From positions 124,001-188,000 of the forward strand of contig NZ_SSBL01000008.1 in assembly GCF_004795105.1 (NCBI RefSeq): a stretch of DNA of 64,000 nucleotides. Reading direction: 5' to 3'. Source of the DNA: Streptomyces sp. A0642 (GTDB taxonomy: Bacteria > Actinomycetota > Actinomycetes > Streptomycetales > Streptomycetaceae). The notes under the pieces were generated by a model that did not search any database, was not told the origin of the DNA, and worked only from the letters and a program-made list of their open reading frames with translations. Shown here one piece after another: positions 19,325 through 28,110 of this stretch. A program made the position numbers and the translations under genes. Position 1 is the first letter of the stretch; the number at the start of each line of letters is the position of its first letter.

Positions 19325-20424
19325 CGACGCTTCCCCGGGGTCCTGCCGTGGCCCCTGGGGGGCTCCTGGCGCTGACCGACGACGGCACCGGCGGGCGCCG
19401 TGTCCTCGGAGAACCGCTCGTCCTCCTGCTCGGCCTCGTTCGGCTCGCCCTTGGCGGCGGCCGCGGCGCGCTTGGCGAGGATCCGCTTCTTCAGCGCCTT
19501 CATCTGCGGTTCGCGTTCCTTGAGGTCGGCGACCAGCGGAGTGGCGATGAAGATCGAGGAGTACGCGCCGGCGGCGAGGCCGACGAAGAGGGCCAGCGAG
19601 ATGTCGTTCAGCATGCCGGCGCCGAGGACACCGCCGCCGATGAACAGCAGACCGGCGACCGGCAGCAGGGCGACGACCGTGGTGTTGATCGAACGGACCA
19701 GCGTGCCGTTGATGGAGCGGTTGGCGATCTCGCTGTACGTCCACCGGGTCTGCTTGGTGATCCCCTTCGTGCCCTCCTTGAGGCTGTCGAAGACGACGAC
19801 CGTGTCATAGAGGGAGTAACCGAGGATCGTCAGCAGACCGATGACCGTGCCCGGCGTGACCTCGAAGCCGACGAGCGCGTAGACACCGACCGTGATGGTG
19901 ATGTCGTGGATCAGCGCGACGAGGGCCGCGATGGCCATTCGCCATTCGAAGGCGATCGCCAGGTAGATCACCACGAGGACCATGAAGACGCCGAGGCCGG
20001 TCCAGGCCTTGTTGGCGATCTGCTCACCCCAGCTGGGGCCGACGAGGTCGGCGGCGATCTTCTCGGCCGGGACGTCGAGGCCCTTGGAGAGCTCGCTCTT
20101 GATCTGGTCGGACTTCGCGGTGTCGACCTCGGTGATCTGGATGCGCAGACCGCCGTTGCCCAGCTTCTGGACGATGGCCTGGTGCCCCGAGGACTCGGAC
20201 GCCAGATCCTCCGCCTGGTTGACGGAGACGCTCGTCTTCGGGGTGGTGAAGACGGCGCCGCCCTTGAACTCGATACCCATGTTCAGGCCGCTGACCGCCA
20301 GGCCGACGATGGCCGTGATGGTGATCAGGATCGAGACGCCGTACCAGATCTTGCGCTTGCCGATGAAGTCGTAGCCGACCTCGCCGCGGTAGAGACGGGC
20401 GCCGAGATTGCCGAGTCGCGACAT
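19321..20424 (-). CDS. secF: Protein translocase subunit SecF
   Basis: A 367-residue inner-membrane protein with six predicted helices and one large periplasmic loop. ATG 20424 (MSRLGNLGARLYRGEVGYDF) is chosen because GGAGG lies just upstream, overlapping the secD end. Family features: GLNMGIEFKGGAVF after helix 1, GPSWGEQIANKAW, IHDITITVGVYAL, GYSLYDTVVVFDSLKEG and NRSINGTLVRSINTT. The C-terminal tail (about 60 residues, E/R/K/A-rich) is an actinomycete extension. With SecD and YajC it assists late steps of SecYEG export using the proton gradient. Confidence 0.96.
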   Translation of the reverse strand: MSRLGNLGARLYRGEVGYDFIGKRKIWYGVSILITITAIVGLAVSGLNMGIEFKGGAVFTTPKTSVSVNQAEDLASESSGHQAIVQKLGNGGLRIQITEVDTAKSDQIKSELSKGLDVPAEKIAADLVGPSWGEQIANKAWTGLGVFMVLVVIYLAIAFEWRMAIAALVALIHDITITVGVYALVGFEVTPGTVIGLLTILGYSLYDTVVVFDSLKEGTKGITKQTRWTYSEIANRSINGTLVRSINTTVVALLPVAGLLFIGGGVLGAGMLNDISLALFVGLAAGAYSSIFIATPLVADLKEREPQMKALKKRILAKRAAAAAKGEPNEAEQEDERFSEDTAPAGAVVGQRQEPPRGHGRTPGKRR

Positions 20425-20425
20425 C

Positions 20426-22162
20426 TCACGCCTCCTTCGGGTCGGTGGGGGCGTTGACACGGCGCGAACGGCGCAGCGGCGGCTTGGCGCCGAGCCGCTT
20501 CGGGTCCAGTCCGGACCACGGATGACCGCTGGCGAAGAACTTCGTACGGGCCATGAGCGTCATGACGGGCTTGGTGAAGAGGAAGACCACGACGACGTCG
20601 AGCAGGGTGGTGAGACCCAGCGTGAACGCGAAGCCCTGGACCTTGCCGACGGTGACCACGAACAGGACCGCCGCCGCCAGGAACGACACGAAGTCGGAGA
20701 CGAGGATGGTGCGCCGGGCGCGCGGCCAGGCCCGCTCGACGGCCGGGCGCAGGGTGCGGCCCTCACGGATCTCGTCCCGGATGCGTTCGAAGTACACGAT
20801 GAACGAGTCCGCGGTGATACCGATCGCGACGATGGCGCCGCAGACGGCCGGCAGGTTCAGCGCGAAGCCGATGGCCGGGCCGAGCAGCGACATGATCGTG
20901 TAGGTCAGGATGCCGGAGACCAGGAGGCTGAGGAGCGCGATGAGCGCCAGCCCGCGGTAGTAGGCGACCAGGTAGACGACGACCAGGGCCAGGCCGATGG
21001 CGCCGGCGATGAGGCCGGCGCGGAGCTGTTCGCCGCCGAGCGCGGCGGTCACGGTGGTGACGCTCTGCTCCTGGAAGGAGAGCGGCAGAGCACCGTAGGA
21101 GAGCACGTTGGCCAGGTCCTCGGCGGACTGCTGGGTGAAGCTGCCGGAGATCTCGGCGTTGGCGCTCAGGGCCTGGCTCACGGAAGGCGCGGAGACGACT
21201 TCGCCGTCGAGCGCGATGGCGAACTGGTTCTGCGGCGACTGCTGCTGGGCGAGCTTGCCCGTGGTCTTGTTGAACTTCTTGGCGCCGCCGCCGGTGAACT
21301 CCATCTGGACGATCCACTGACCGGACTGCTGGTTGATCGCCGCCTTGGCACTGTCGACGTCCGTGCCGTCGACCTCGGCCGGGCCGAGGACGTACTTGGC
21401 GCTGCCGTCCTGCTCGCACGCGACGACCGTGTCCGTGGCCTTGGTGCCCTGGCTCGCCTTGGAGCGGGAAGCCTTGCTGGAGCAGTCCAGCGCCTCGAAC
21501 TTCTTCTGCAGATCGGCGGCCGCCGCCTGCTCCTTCGCCGAAGCGGTCGGAGTGGAGCTCGCCTTCGGTGTGGCACTGGCCTTCGGCGTGGGCGTGGAGT
21601 CGGCCTTCAGGGCGCCGGTGACGGCGCGGCCCTGGGTGGTGGCGCTGGGCTTCGCGGACGGGCTGCCCGCCTTGTCCGAGGCGGAGGCGCTCGGCTTGGC
21701 GGACGGGCTGGCCTTGCCGGTGGACGAGGCGCTCGGCGCGGGCGTCGGCGTCCCCTGGGCGACGGTCAGCACCGGCCGGAAGTAGAGCTTGGCGGTCGTG
21801 CCGACCTGCGCACGGGCCTGGGCGGAATTCGTGCCCTTGGGGATGTTGACGATGATGTTGCGATCGCCCTGGGTCTGGACCTCGGCCTCGGAGACACCGA
21901 GACCGTTGACGCGGCGTTCCATGATCTGGACCGCCGTGTCCATGTTGGTCTTGTTGACCGCCGACTCCTGGCCGGGCTCGGCCTTTGCCTCCAGCGTGAT
22001 GGACGTGCCGCCGGCCAGGTCGATGCCGAGTCGCGGCGTCGGCTGGTCGGCCAGGAACATCCCGCCGGTGAGAGCGACCATGGCGATCAGGATCAGAGCC
22101 AGGGAACGCCCCGGCCTGCCCTGACCGCCGGCCGGTCCTCGGCCCTTCTTCGGTGCTGCCAC
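20426..22162 (-). CDS. secD: Protein translocase subunit SecD with a Ser/Pro/Ala-rich insertion
   Basis: A 578-residue protein. Helix 1 (LALILIAMVALTGGMFL) is followed by PRLGIDLAGGTSITLEAK. The P1 head domain includes QIMERRVNGLGVSEAEVQTQ and GDRNIIVNIPKG. Residues about 137-215 form a low-complexity run of PSAS/KPSA/TPKAS repeats that E. coli SecD lacks. The conserved AGLIAGAIGLALVVVYLVAYYRG and GITADSFIVYFERIRDE lie in the C-terminal membrane part. secF begins one base after its stop. The insertion probably faces the outside of the membrane, and no function is known for it. Confidence 0.95.
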   Translation of the reverse strand: MAAPKKGRGPAGGQGRPGRSLALILIAMVALTGGMFLADQPTPRLGIDLAGGTSITLEAKAEPGQESAVNKTNMDTAVQIMERRVNGLGVSEAEVQTQGDRNIIVNIPKGTNSAQARAQVGTTAKLYFRPVLTVAQGTPTPAPSASSTGKASPSAKPSASASDKAGSPSAKPSATTQGRAVTGALKADSTPTPKASATPKASSTPTASAKEQAAAADLQKKFEALDCSSKASRSKASQGTKATDTVVACEQDGSAKYVLGPAEVDGTDVDSAKAAINQQSGQWIVQMEFTGGGAKKFNKTTGKLAQQQSPQNQFAIALDGEVVSAPSVSQALSANAEISGSFTQQSAEDLANVLSYGALPLSFQEQSVTTVTAALGGEQLRAGLIAGAIGLALVVVYLVAYYRGLALIALLSLLVSGILTYTIMSLLGPAIGFALNLPAVCGAIVAIGITADSFIVYFERIRDEIREGRTLRPAVERAWPRARRTILVSDFVSFLAAAVLFVVTVGKVQGFAFTLGLTTLLDVVVVFLFTKPVMTLMARTKFFASGHPWSGLDPKRLGAKPPLRRSRRVNAPTDPKEA

Positions 22163-22259
22163 CTTCTCGTTTCTCCCTGTCCAACCGCCCCGCGCCGGGT
22201 ATGCGCCCGAGCGGCCACGAAGTTTAGTGGGGACCCGTCCCCGCAGAAGACCGCACGGA

Positions 22260-22300
22260 CCGGGGATGGGCGGAGGCCTGTGGGCTCACGGCATCCCCGG
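22260..22300 (-). terminator. Inverted repeat in the yajC-secD gap
   Basis: A 9-bp perfect stem (CCGGGGATG / CATCCCCGG) has a 23-nt loop. It lies in the 146-bp gap after yajC and could attenuate read-through into secD. The TAAACT hexamer at 22226-22221 (minus strand) might provide a second promoter for secD. Confidence 0.33.
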
Positions 22301-22308
22301 GTCGTGTA

Positions 22309-22794
22309 CTACTTCGCGTCGGCGTCGCCGTCGGTCTTGCCCTCGGACTTCTTGCCGGCCGTGTCGTCGGCCTGCTCCGCGTCGTCCGACTCGGTCTTCT
22401 TGACCAGGTCGGTCTTGGCGTCGTCCGAGGTGACCTCGTCGGCGGCTTCGGCCTCGGTCAGCGAGGAGGCGTCGTCCGGCACGATCGCGCCGTCGACGTC
22501 GAGCTCCTCCACGTCACCGTGGACGATGCGGTTGTACTCCGCGTCGTCGAGGACGGCGCCGATGGCGTTCTTCGCGTAGATGGCGTGCACGCCGGGGGCG
22601 ACCTCGAGGAGGACCGTGTCGTCGTGAAGCTCCTTGACGGTGGCGTACATGCCCCCGATCGTCCGGACGCCGGTGCCGGGCTGCATTTCATTGCGCATGT
22701 TCGCAGCCGCCGCCTGCTTCTTCTTGGCGGACCGCGTCATCAGGAACATGGCCCCGATGAGCACGATGAAGGGGAGGAGAGTCACGGGATTCAC
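22309..22794 (-). CDS. yajC: Preprotein translocase subunit YajC
   Basis: A 161-residue protein starting at GTG 22794, with GAAGGAAAA upstream. The N-terminal helix VTLLPFIVLIGAMFLMTRSA is followed by KKKQAAAANMRNEMQPGTGV and RTIGGMYATVKELHDDTVLL, the YajC signature with conserved GxxVxTxGGxxG spacing. The C-terminal 60 residues are strongly acidic (D/E/A/K), longer than in E. coli YajC. It is the first gene of the yajC-secD-secF-apt group and binds the SecDF complex. Confidence 0.93.
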   Translation of the reverse strand: MNPVTLLPFIVLIGAMFLMTRSAKKKQAAAANMRNEMQPGTGVRTIGGMYATVKELHDDTVLLEVAPGVHAIYAKNAIGAVLDDAEYNRIVHGDVEELDVDGAIVPDDASSLTEAEAADEVTSDDAKTDLVKKTESDDAEQADDTAGKKSEGKTDGDADAK

Positions 22795-22881
22795 GGGACG
22801 ATTTTCCTTCGCACGACCGCGCTGGAAGGCGGCCTGGTCTACGGGGGTGGGTACACCGACCTTTAAGGGCGGCATCGGCGG

Positions 22882-22911
22882 AGTCTAAGCGAGTCCGCAT
22901 CGATGGAACAA
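22882..22911 (-). promoter_or_regulatory. Candidate promoter of yajC-secDF-apt
   Basis: On the minus strand TTGTTC (22911-22906) and TAGACT (22887-22882) are separated by 18 bp, about 88 bases before the yajC GTG. This is a good match to the main-sigma-factor consensus. Confidence 0.5.
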
Positions 22912-22958
22912 CGCCCAGCATGGCACCGTGGTTCCTCTGTGGGTCAACCTGTGATGCA

Positions 22959-24032
22959 TCACGCCCCGAACAGGCCCTGTTGTCCCTTTCCACCGTGCTG
23001 GGGAGGCGCCAGGCCGAGATGGGCCCAGGCCGCCGGGGTGGCGACGCGCCCCCGCGGCGTCCTGGCCAGCAGTCCTTCCCGTACGAGGAAGGGCTCCGCG
23101 ACCTCCTCGACCGTCTCGCGTTCCTCACCCACGGCGACCGCGAGCGTGGACAGGCCCACCGGGCCGCCGCCGAAGAGTTTCAGCAGGGCGCCGAGCACCG
23201 CCCGGTCCAGCCGGTCGAGGCCCCGGGCGTCGACCTCGTACACCCGCAGGGCCGCGGCGGCGATCTCGCGGTCGATCCTGCCCTCGGCCTTGACCTGGGC
23301 GTAGTCCCGGACCCGGCGCAGCAGCCGGTTGGCGATGCGGGGCGTGCCGCGGGAGCGTCCGGCGATCTCGGCGGCGCCCTCGACGTCTATCGCGACGTCC
23401 AGGAGGCCGGCCGAGCGATGAATCACCCGTTCCAGTTCGGTCGGGGCGTAGAACTCCATGTGGCCGGTGAAGCCGAAGCGGTCGCGCAGCGGGGGCGGCA
23501 GCAGTCCGGCCCGGGTGGTCGCGCCGACCAGGGTGAAGGGCGGCAGCTCCAGGGGGATGGCGGTGGCTCCCGGGCCCTTGCCGACGATCACGTCGACCCG
23601 GAAGTCCTCCATGGCCATGTAGAGCATCTCCTCGGCGGGCCGGGACATGCGGTGGATCTCGTCGAGGAAGAGGACCTCGCCCTCCTGGAGCGAGGACAGG
23701 ATCGCCGCCAGATCGCCCGCGTGCTGGATGGCGGGGCCCGAGGTGATCCGGATCGGCGCGTTCATCTCCGCCGCGATGATCATCGACAGGGTGGTCTTGC
23801 CCAGGCCGGGGGCGCCGGAGAGCAGCACGTGGTCGGCGGTGGCGCCGCGGGCCCGGGCCGCCTTGAGGACGAGGTCGAGCTGTTCGCGCACCTTCTCCTG
23901 GCCGACGAACTCGTCGAGGTCCTTGGGGCGCAGGGCCGCCTCGACCGCCGTGTCCTCACCGTCCGCGCCGGCGTCGACGAGCCGCTCGTCGAGGAGCTCG
24001 TCGGTGTCGGGTCCGGTCTCGTCCCAGTTCAT
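22959..24032 (-). CDS. ruvB: Holliday junction ATP-dependent DNA helicase RuvB
   Basis: A 357-residue AAA+ motor of normal length. It has ALRPKDLDEFVGQEKVREQL, Walker A LSGAPGLGKTTL, Walker B GEVLFLDEIHRMSRPAEEML, sensor 1 LVGATTRAGLLPPPLRDRFG (containing the arginine finger) and a C-terminal winged helix (GGGPVGLSTLAVAVGE). It forms hexameric rings that drive branch migration with RuvA. Last gene of the ruvC-ruvA-ruvB group. Confidence 0.97.
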   Translation of the reverse strand: MNWDETGPDTDELLDERLVDAGADGEDTAVEAALRPKDLDEFVGQEKVREQLDLVLKAARARGATADHVLLSGAPGLGKTTLSMIIAAEMNAPIRITSGPAIQHAGDLAAILSSLQEGEVLFLDEIHRMSRPAEEMLYMAMEDFRVDVIVGKGPGATAIPLELPPFTLVGATTRAGLLPPPLRDRFGFTGHMEFYAPTELERVIHRSAGLLDVAIDVEGAAEIAGRSRGTPRIANRLLRRVRDYAQVKAEGRIDREIAAAALRVYEVDARGLDRLDRAVLGALLKLFGGGPVGLSTLAVAVGEERETVEEVAEPFLVREGLLARTPRGRVATPAAWAHLGLAPPQHGGKGQQGLFGA

Positions 24033-24111
24033 CTCGTCAGTCCCGCCTCGGGTGTTTCGGTGCCGGGCCGTGGGGTGCGGGCCGGGCGTCAGGGGTGGTG
24101 CCCGGGTCCGC

Positions 24112-24738
24112 TCAGCGTGTGCGGTTGAGGGTCTGCAGGGCGGCGCGCAGCAGTTGCGGCACGGGCGGCTGGGCGCCCTGGGCGAGCGCCGCCTCCGCCT
24201 GCGGCGCGACGGCGGTCACCGCTTCGTCGGCCTCGCGGGTGGCATAGCCGAGGCCGATCAGGGCGGCCTGGAGCTGGTCGCGCCAGGCGGCGGAGACCGG
24301 GGCGCCGATGCCCTGCTGGCCGATGTGGGCGCCGACGGGCTCGCCGAGCCTGTCCTTCAGTTCGAGCAGGAGCTTCTGGGCGCCCTTCTTGCCGATGCCG
24401 GACACGGCGGTGAGCGCCTTCTCGTCGCCGGTGGCCACGGCGATGCGCAGGGCGTCCGGGCTGTGCGTGGCGAGCATGGCCTGGGCGAGCCGGGGCCCGA
24501 CGCCGCTGGCGGTCTGGAGGAGCTCGAAGACCTGCCGTTCGTCGTCGTCGGCGAAGCCGTAGAGCGTCAGCGAGTCCTCCCGTACGACGAGGGAGGTGGC
24601 GAGCTTGGCCTCCTGGCCGACGCGGAGGCCGGCGAGGGTGTTCGGTGCGCACTGGACGGCCATGCCGATGCCGCCGACCTCGATCACGGCCGTGGTCGGG
24701 GCGAGCGCGGCGACGGGGCCGGTGACGAAGGCGATCAT
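24112..24738 (-). CDS. ruvA: Holliday junction branch migration protein RuvA
   Basis: A 208-residue protein. It starts MIAFVTGPVAALAPTTAVIE (OB-fold domain I). It then carries helix-hairpin-helix segments (FELLQTASGVGPRLAQAML; VSGIGKKGAQKLLLELKD) and a C-terminal domain III (LIGLGYATREADEAV) that contacts RuvB. ATG 24738 overlaps the ruvC stop (ATGA). RuvA tetramers hold the four-way junction for RuvB. Confidence 0.96.
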   Translation of the reverse strand: MIAFVTGPVAALAPTTAVIEVGGIGMAVQCAPNTLAGLRVGQEAKLATSLVVREDSLTLYGFADDDERQVFELLQTASGVGPRLAQAMLATHSPDALRIAVATGDEKALTAVSGIGKKGAQKLLLELKDRLGEPVGAHIGQQGIGAPVSAAWRDQLQAALIGLGYATREADEAVTAVAPQAEAALAQGAQPPVPQLLRAALQTLNRTR

Positions 24739-25310
24739 CGGGGGACCTTCCGGACGGGAACGGCTGCGGTGCGCGGGACGCGCGGGGTGCGGGACGCCGC
24801 CGCGGCGGCCGCGTGCGCCTGCTGGAGACGGTTGAGCGCGGGGGCGCGCCAGATGTGGCAGATGGCGAGGGCGAGGGCGTCCGCCGCGTCCGCCGGCTTC
24901 GGCGGGGCGTCCAGACGCAGGAGCCGGGTGACCATGGCGCCGACCTGGGCCTTGTCCGCGCGTCCACTGCCGGTGACGGCGGCCTTGACCTCGCTGGGCG
25001 TGTGCAGGGCGACCGGGATGCCGCGACGGGACGCGCAGAGCATGGCGACCGCGCTGGCCTGGGCGGTGCCCATCACCGTACGCACGTTGTGCTGGGCGAA
25101 CACCCGCTCCACGGCGACGAACTCCGGGCGGTGCTCGTCGAGCCACTGCTCGATGCCGCGCTCGATGGCCACCAGCCGGTGGCCGAGCTCCGTGTCGGCC
25201 GCCGTGCGCACGACGCCCACCCCGATCATCGTCAGGGGCCGGCCCGCGACGCCTTCGACGACTCCGACGCCGCACCGCGTGAGCCCGGGGTCCACGCCGA
25301 GTACCCGCAC
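24735..25310 (-). CDS. ruvC: Crossover junction endodeoxyribonuclease RuvC
   Basis: A 191-residue protein. GTG 25310 (VRVLGVDPGLTRCGVGVV) is preceded by GGGAGG and gives the usual RuvC N-terminus. The four acidic catalytic residues are in place: Asp in VDPGLTRCG, Glu in VAVERVFAQHN, and two Asp in PADAADALALAICH. The C-terminal 25 residues are an Ala/Pro/Arg-rich extension. It cleaves Holliday junctions symmetrically. First gene of the ruvCAB group. Confidence 0.96.
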   Translation of the reverse strand: MRVLGVDPGLTRCGVGVVEGVAGRPLTMIGVGVVRTAADTELGHRLVAIERGIEQWLDEHRPEFVAVERVFAQHNVRTVMGTAQASAVAMLCASRRGIPVALHTPSEVKAAVTGSGRADKAQVGAMVTRLLRLDAPPKPADAADALALAICHIWRAPALNRLQQAHAAAAAASRTPRVPRTAAVPVRKVPR

Positions 25311-25377
25311 GGTTCGCCCCCCTCCCTGCCGATCGGTCAACTGTTCCCGCAGGCTATCGGCTCGCACTGACAATGCG

Positions 25378-25410
25378 ACGGGCCGACGGGGTGTGTCCCC
25401 GTCGGCCCGT
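25378..25410 (-). terminator. yebC terminator hairpin
   Basis: A perfect 14-bp stem (ACGGGCCGACGGGG / CCCCGTCGGCCCGT) with loop TGTGT lies between the yebC stop and ruvC. Confidence 0.78.
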
Positions 25411-25444
25411 CCACAGAGAGCGGCGCCGGTCGCCCGGCGGTCCC

Positions 25445-26197
25445 TCAGGCGTCGACCTTCTCCATGACCTCGTCGGAGACGTCGAAGTTGGCGAAGACGT
25501 TCTGCACGTCGTCGCTGTCCTCCAGCGCGTCGATCAGCTTGAAGATCTTGCGCGCGCCCTCTTCCTCCAGCTCGACCTGCATGGTCGGGACGAAGTTGGC
25601 CTCGGCCGAGTCGTAGTCGATGCCCGCCTCCTGGAGCGCGGTGCGGACCGCGACCATGTCGGTGGCCTCGCTGAGGACCTCGAACGTGTCACCGAGGTCG
25701 TTGACCTCCTCGGCGCCGGCGTCGAGCACCGCGCCGAGGACGTCGTCCTCGGTGAGTTCACCCTTGGGGACGATCACGACGCCCTTGCGGTTGAACAGGT
25801 ACGAGACCGAGCCCGGGTCGGCCATCGAGCCGCCGTTGCGGGTCATGGCGACGCGGACGTCGGACGCGGCGCGGTTGCGGTTGTCGGTGAGGCACTCGAT
25901 GAGCACGGCGACACCGTTCGGGCCGTAGCCCTCGTACATGATCGTCTCGTAGTCGGCGCCGCCGGCCTCGAGACCGGCGCCGCGCTTGACCGCCGAATCG
26001 ATGTTCTTGTTCGGGACCGAGCTCTTCTTCGCCTTCTGGATGGCGTCGAAGAGGGTCGGGTTGCCGGACACATCGGCACCGCCGGTGCGGGCCGCGACCT
26101 CGATGTTCTTGATCATCTTCGCGAAGAGCTTGCCGCGCTTGGCGTCAATCACGGCCTTCTTGTGCTTCGTCGTAGCCCATTTAGAGTGGCCGGACAT
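25445..26197 (-). CDS. yebC: YebC/PmpR-family transcriptional/translational regulator
   Basis: A 250-residue protein with the family N-terminus MSGHSKWATTKHKKAVIDAK at ATG 26197. It has KSSVPNKNIDSAVKRGAG, YEGYGPNGVAVLIECLTDN and NGGSMADPGSVSYLFNRKG in the expected order. The acidic C-terminal domain includes LIDALEDSDDVQNVFANFD. YebC proteins are DNA-binding regulators in some bacteria. Recent work assigns relief of ribosome stalling at proline-rich stretches to the family. Its place upstream of ruvC is widely conserved. Confidence 0.95.
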   Translation of the reverse strand: MSGHSKWATTKHKKAVIDAKRGKLFAKMIKNIEVAARTGGADVSGNPTLFDAIQKAKKSSVPNKNIDSAVKRGAGLEAGGADYETIMYEGYGPNGVAVLIECLTDNRNRAASDVRVAMTRNGGSMADPGSVSYLFNRKGVVIVPKGELTEDDVLGAVLDAGAEEVNDLGDTFEVLSEATDMVAVRTALQEAGIDYDSAEANFVPTMQVELEEEGARKIFKLIDALEDSDDVQNVFANFDVSDEVMEKVDA

Positions 26198-26258
26198 CTG
26201 CCTTCTCCTTCGCGTCACCAAAATCCGTACGAACCCGAGAGATCCTACCGGGGTCGAG

Positions 26259-26852
26259 TCAGGTGACAGCGCGCACCATGTCGACGAAGTAGGCGTGGAC
26301 CCGGTGGTCGCCGGTCAGTTCCGGGTGGAATGACGTGGCGAGGGCGTTTCCCTGCCGTACCGCCACGATGTGCCCGCCGTGCTCGGCCACCACTTCGGCC
26401 CGGGCGCCCACGGATTCGACCCAGGGGGCCCGGATGAAGACGCCCTCGACGGGGCCGTCGTCGATTCCGGCGACCTCCACGGCCGCCTCGAACGACTCGT
26501 TCTGCCGCCCGAAAGCGTTACGCCGCACGATCATGTCGATGCCGCCGACGGTCTCCTGGCCCGAGCGCGGATCGAGGATCTTGTCGGCGAGCAGGATCAT
26601 CCCGGCGCAGGTGCCGTAGACGGGCATCCCGGCCCGCACCCGCTCGCGCAGGGGCTCCAGCATGCCGAACAGGACCGCCAGCTTGGACATCGTGGTGGAC
26701 TCGCCGCCCGGGATGACCAGGCCGTCGACCTCGGCGAGTTCCTCGGGACGCCGGACCGGCCTGGCCAGGGCGTCCGCCGAGGCCAGGGCGATCAGGTGTT
26801 CCCGTACGTCGCCCTGGAGTGCCAGGACGCCGATGACAGGGGTGTCGCTCAT
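26259..26852 (-). CDS. pdxT: Pyridoxal 5'-phosphate synthase glutaminase subunit PdxT
   Basis: A 197-residue class I glutamine amidotransferase. The N-terminal GVLALQGDVREHL is typical. The oxyanion region is LVIPGGESTTMSKL, the nucleophile Cys is in YGTCAGMILLAD, and the His-Glu pair of the triad is in ATSFHPELTGD. It hydrolyses glutamine and channels ammonia to PdxS for PLP synthesis. It lies six bases after the pdxS stop, so it is cotranscribed. Confidence 0.96.
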   Translation of the reverse strand: MSDTPVIGVLALQGDVREHLIALASADALARPVRRPEELAEVDGLVIPGGESTTMSKLAVLFGMLEPLRERVRAGMPVYGTCAGMILLADKILDPRSGQETVGGIDMIVRRNAFGRQNESFEAAVEVAGIDDGPVEGVFIRAPWVESVGARAEVVAEHGGHIVAVRQGNALATSFHPELTGDHRVHAYFVDMVRAVT

Positions 26853-26858
26853 CAGTGA

Positions 26859-27779
26859 CTACCAGCCGCGGTTGGCGTAGCGCTCAGTCTCGGGCAGCGT
26901 GTCGCAGTTGATGCCGACCATGGCCTCGCCCAGGTTGCGGGAGGCGTCCGCGATGATCTTCGGGTCGTCGTAGAAGGTGGTGGCCTTCACGATGGCGGCG
27001 GCGCGCTTGGCCGGGTCGCCGGACTTGAAGATGCCCGAGCCGACGAAGACGCCCTCGGCGCCGAGCTGACGCATCAGCGCGGCGTCGGCCGGGGTGGCGA
27101 CGCCACCCGCGGAGAAGAGGACGACGGGCAGCTTGCCGAGCTCGGCGACCTCCTTGACCAGCTCGTAAGGGGCGCGGAGGTCCTTGGCGGCGGCGTACAG
27201 CTCGTTGTTGTCGTAGCCGCGCAGGCGGGCGATCTCGTTCTTGATCTGGCGCAGGTGGCGGACGGCCTCGACGACGTTGCCGGTGCCGGCCTCGCCCTTC
27301 GAGCGGATCATGGCCGCGCCTTCGGCGATACGGCGCAGGGCCTCGCCCAGGTTGGTGGCGCCGCAGACGAACGGGGTCGTGAACGCGAACTTGTCGCTGT
27401 GGTTGACCTCGTCGGCCGGGGTGAGGACCTCGGACTCGTCGATGTAGTCGACGCCGAGGGACTGCAGGACCTGGGCCTCGACGAAGTGTCCGATGCGGGA
27501 CTTCGCCATCACCGGGATGGAGACGGACTCGATGATCTCCTCGATCATGTTCGGGTCCGACATCCGGGCCACGCCGCCGTCCTTGCGGATGTCGGCCGGC
27601 ACCCGCTCCAGGGCCATGACGGCCACGGCGCCCGCGTCCTCGGCGATCTTCGCCTGCTCGGCGTTGACGACGTCCATGATCACGCCGCCCTTGAGCTGCT
27701 CGGCCATGCCGCGCTTGACGCGGGCGGTGCCGGTGGCGGGGGCGTCTGCGGACTGGGGGGTGGCGGGGTTCGTGGACAC
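26859..27779 (-). CDS. pdxS: Pyridoxal 5'-phosphate synthase lyase subunit PdxS
   Basis: A 306-residue (beta/alpha)8 barrel. The start is GTG 27779, and the first 20 residues (Ala/Thr/Pro-rich) are a streptomycete extension. It then has KRGMAEQLKGGVIMDVVNAE (conserved Asp), SIPVMAKSRIGHFVEAQ (second conserved Lys), YIDESEVLTPAD and PFVCGATNLGEALRRIAEGA. It condenses ribose 5-phosphate, glyceraldehyde 3-phosphate and ammonia to PLP. Forms an operon with pdxT. Confidence 0.97.
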   Translation of the reverse strand: MSTNPATPQSADAPATGTARVKRGMAEQLKGGVIMDVVNAEQAKIAEDAGAVAVMALERVPADIRKDGGVARMSDPNMIEEIIESVSIPVMAKSRIGHFVEAQVLQSLGVDYIDESEVLTPADEVNHSDKFAFTTPFVCGATNLGEALRRIAEGAAMIRSKGEAGTGNVVEAVRHLRQIKNEIARLRGYDNNELYAAAKDLRAPYELVKEVAELGKLPVVLFSAGGVATPADAALMRQLGAEGVFVGSGIFKSGDPAKRAAAIVKATTFYDDPKIIADASRNLGEAMVGINCDTLPETERYANRGW

Positions 27780-27813
27780 GGATCGACCTCACTCGGAGAA
27801 AAAGGGGCTGAGG

Positions 27814-27830
27814 GTGCAGGACTGATGCAC
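27814..27830. promoter_or_regulatory. Short inverted repeat upstream of pdxS
   Basis: GTGCA-N7-TGCAC lies 35-51 bp upstream of the pdxS GTG. It could be an operator for a PLP-responsive regulator. No regulator gene is adjacent, so this is only a candidate. Confidence 0.25.
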
Positions 27831-27925
27831 TGCTGAGCAAACGCTGCGGCACCAGTCCACAACAAGGGCCAATGAGAGGCCGGTGGATCGTTTTGGTCCG
27901 CGGCGGCGGCCCCCTGGGGCGTGTC

Positions 27926-28110
27926 CCGTGCATGCGCCGGCGTCATCAGCCCCGTGTCCCCGGCGTACGCCGGTGTCAGCAGCCCCGGCGGTCCGTGCGT
28001 GCGCCGGCGTCAGCAGCCCCGCCGTCCCGTGCATGCTGCGGGGCCCGCTCGCCCCGGGGGCGTGCCCCGCCGTCCCGAGCGTGCGCCGGGGCCCGTTCGC
28101 CCGGGCGTGC
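27926..28110. repeat. Imperfect GC-rich direct repeats
   Basis: A core close to TGCGCCGGCGTCAGCAGCCC recurs near 27933, 27965 and 27999. Two more degenerate copies (containing TGCTGCGGGGCCCGCTCGCC and TGCGCCGGGGCCCGTTCGCC) begin near 28033 and 28082. CCGTGCATG or CCGTGCGTG often precedes the core. The copies are diverged and unequally spaced. Confidence 0.6.

Noticed and set aside
27926..28110. CRISPR array or coding repeat upstream of pdxS
   Set aside because: Repeats are diverged, unequally spaced and without unique spacers. Open frames here lack a start signal.
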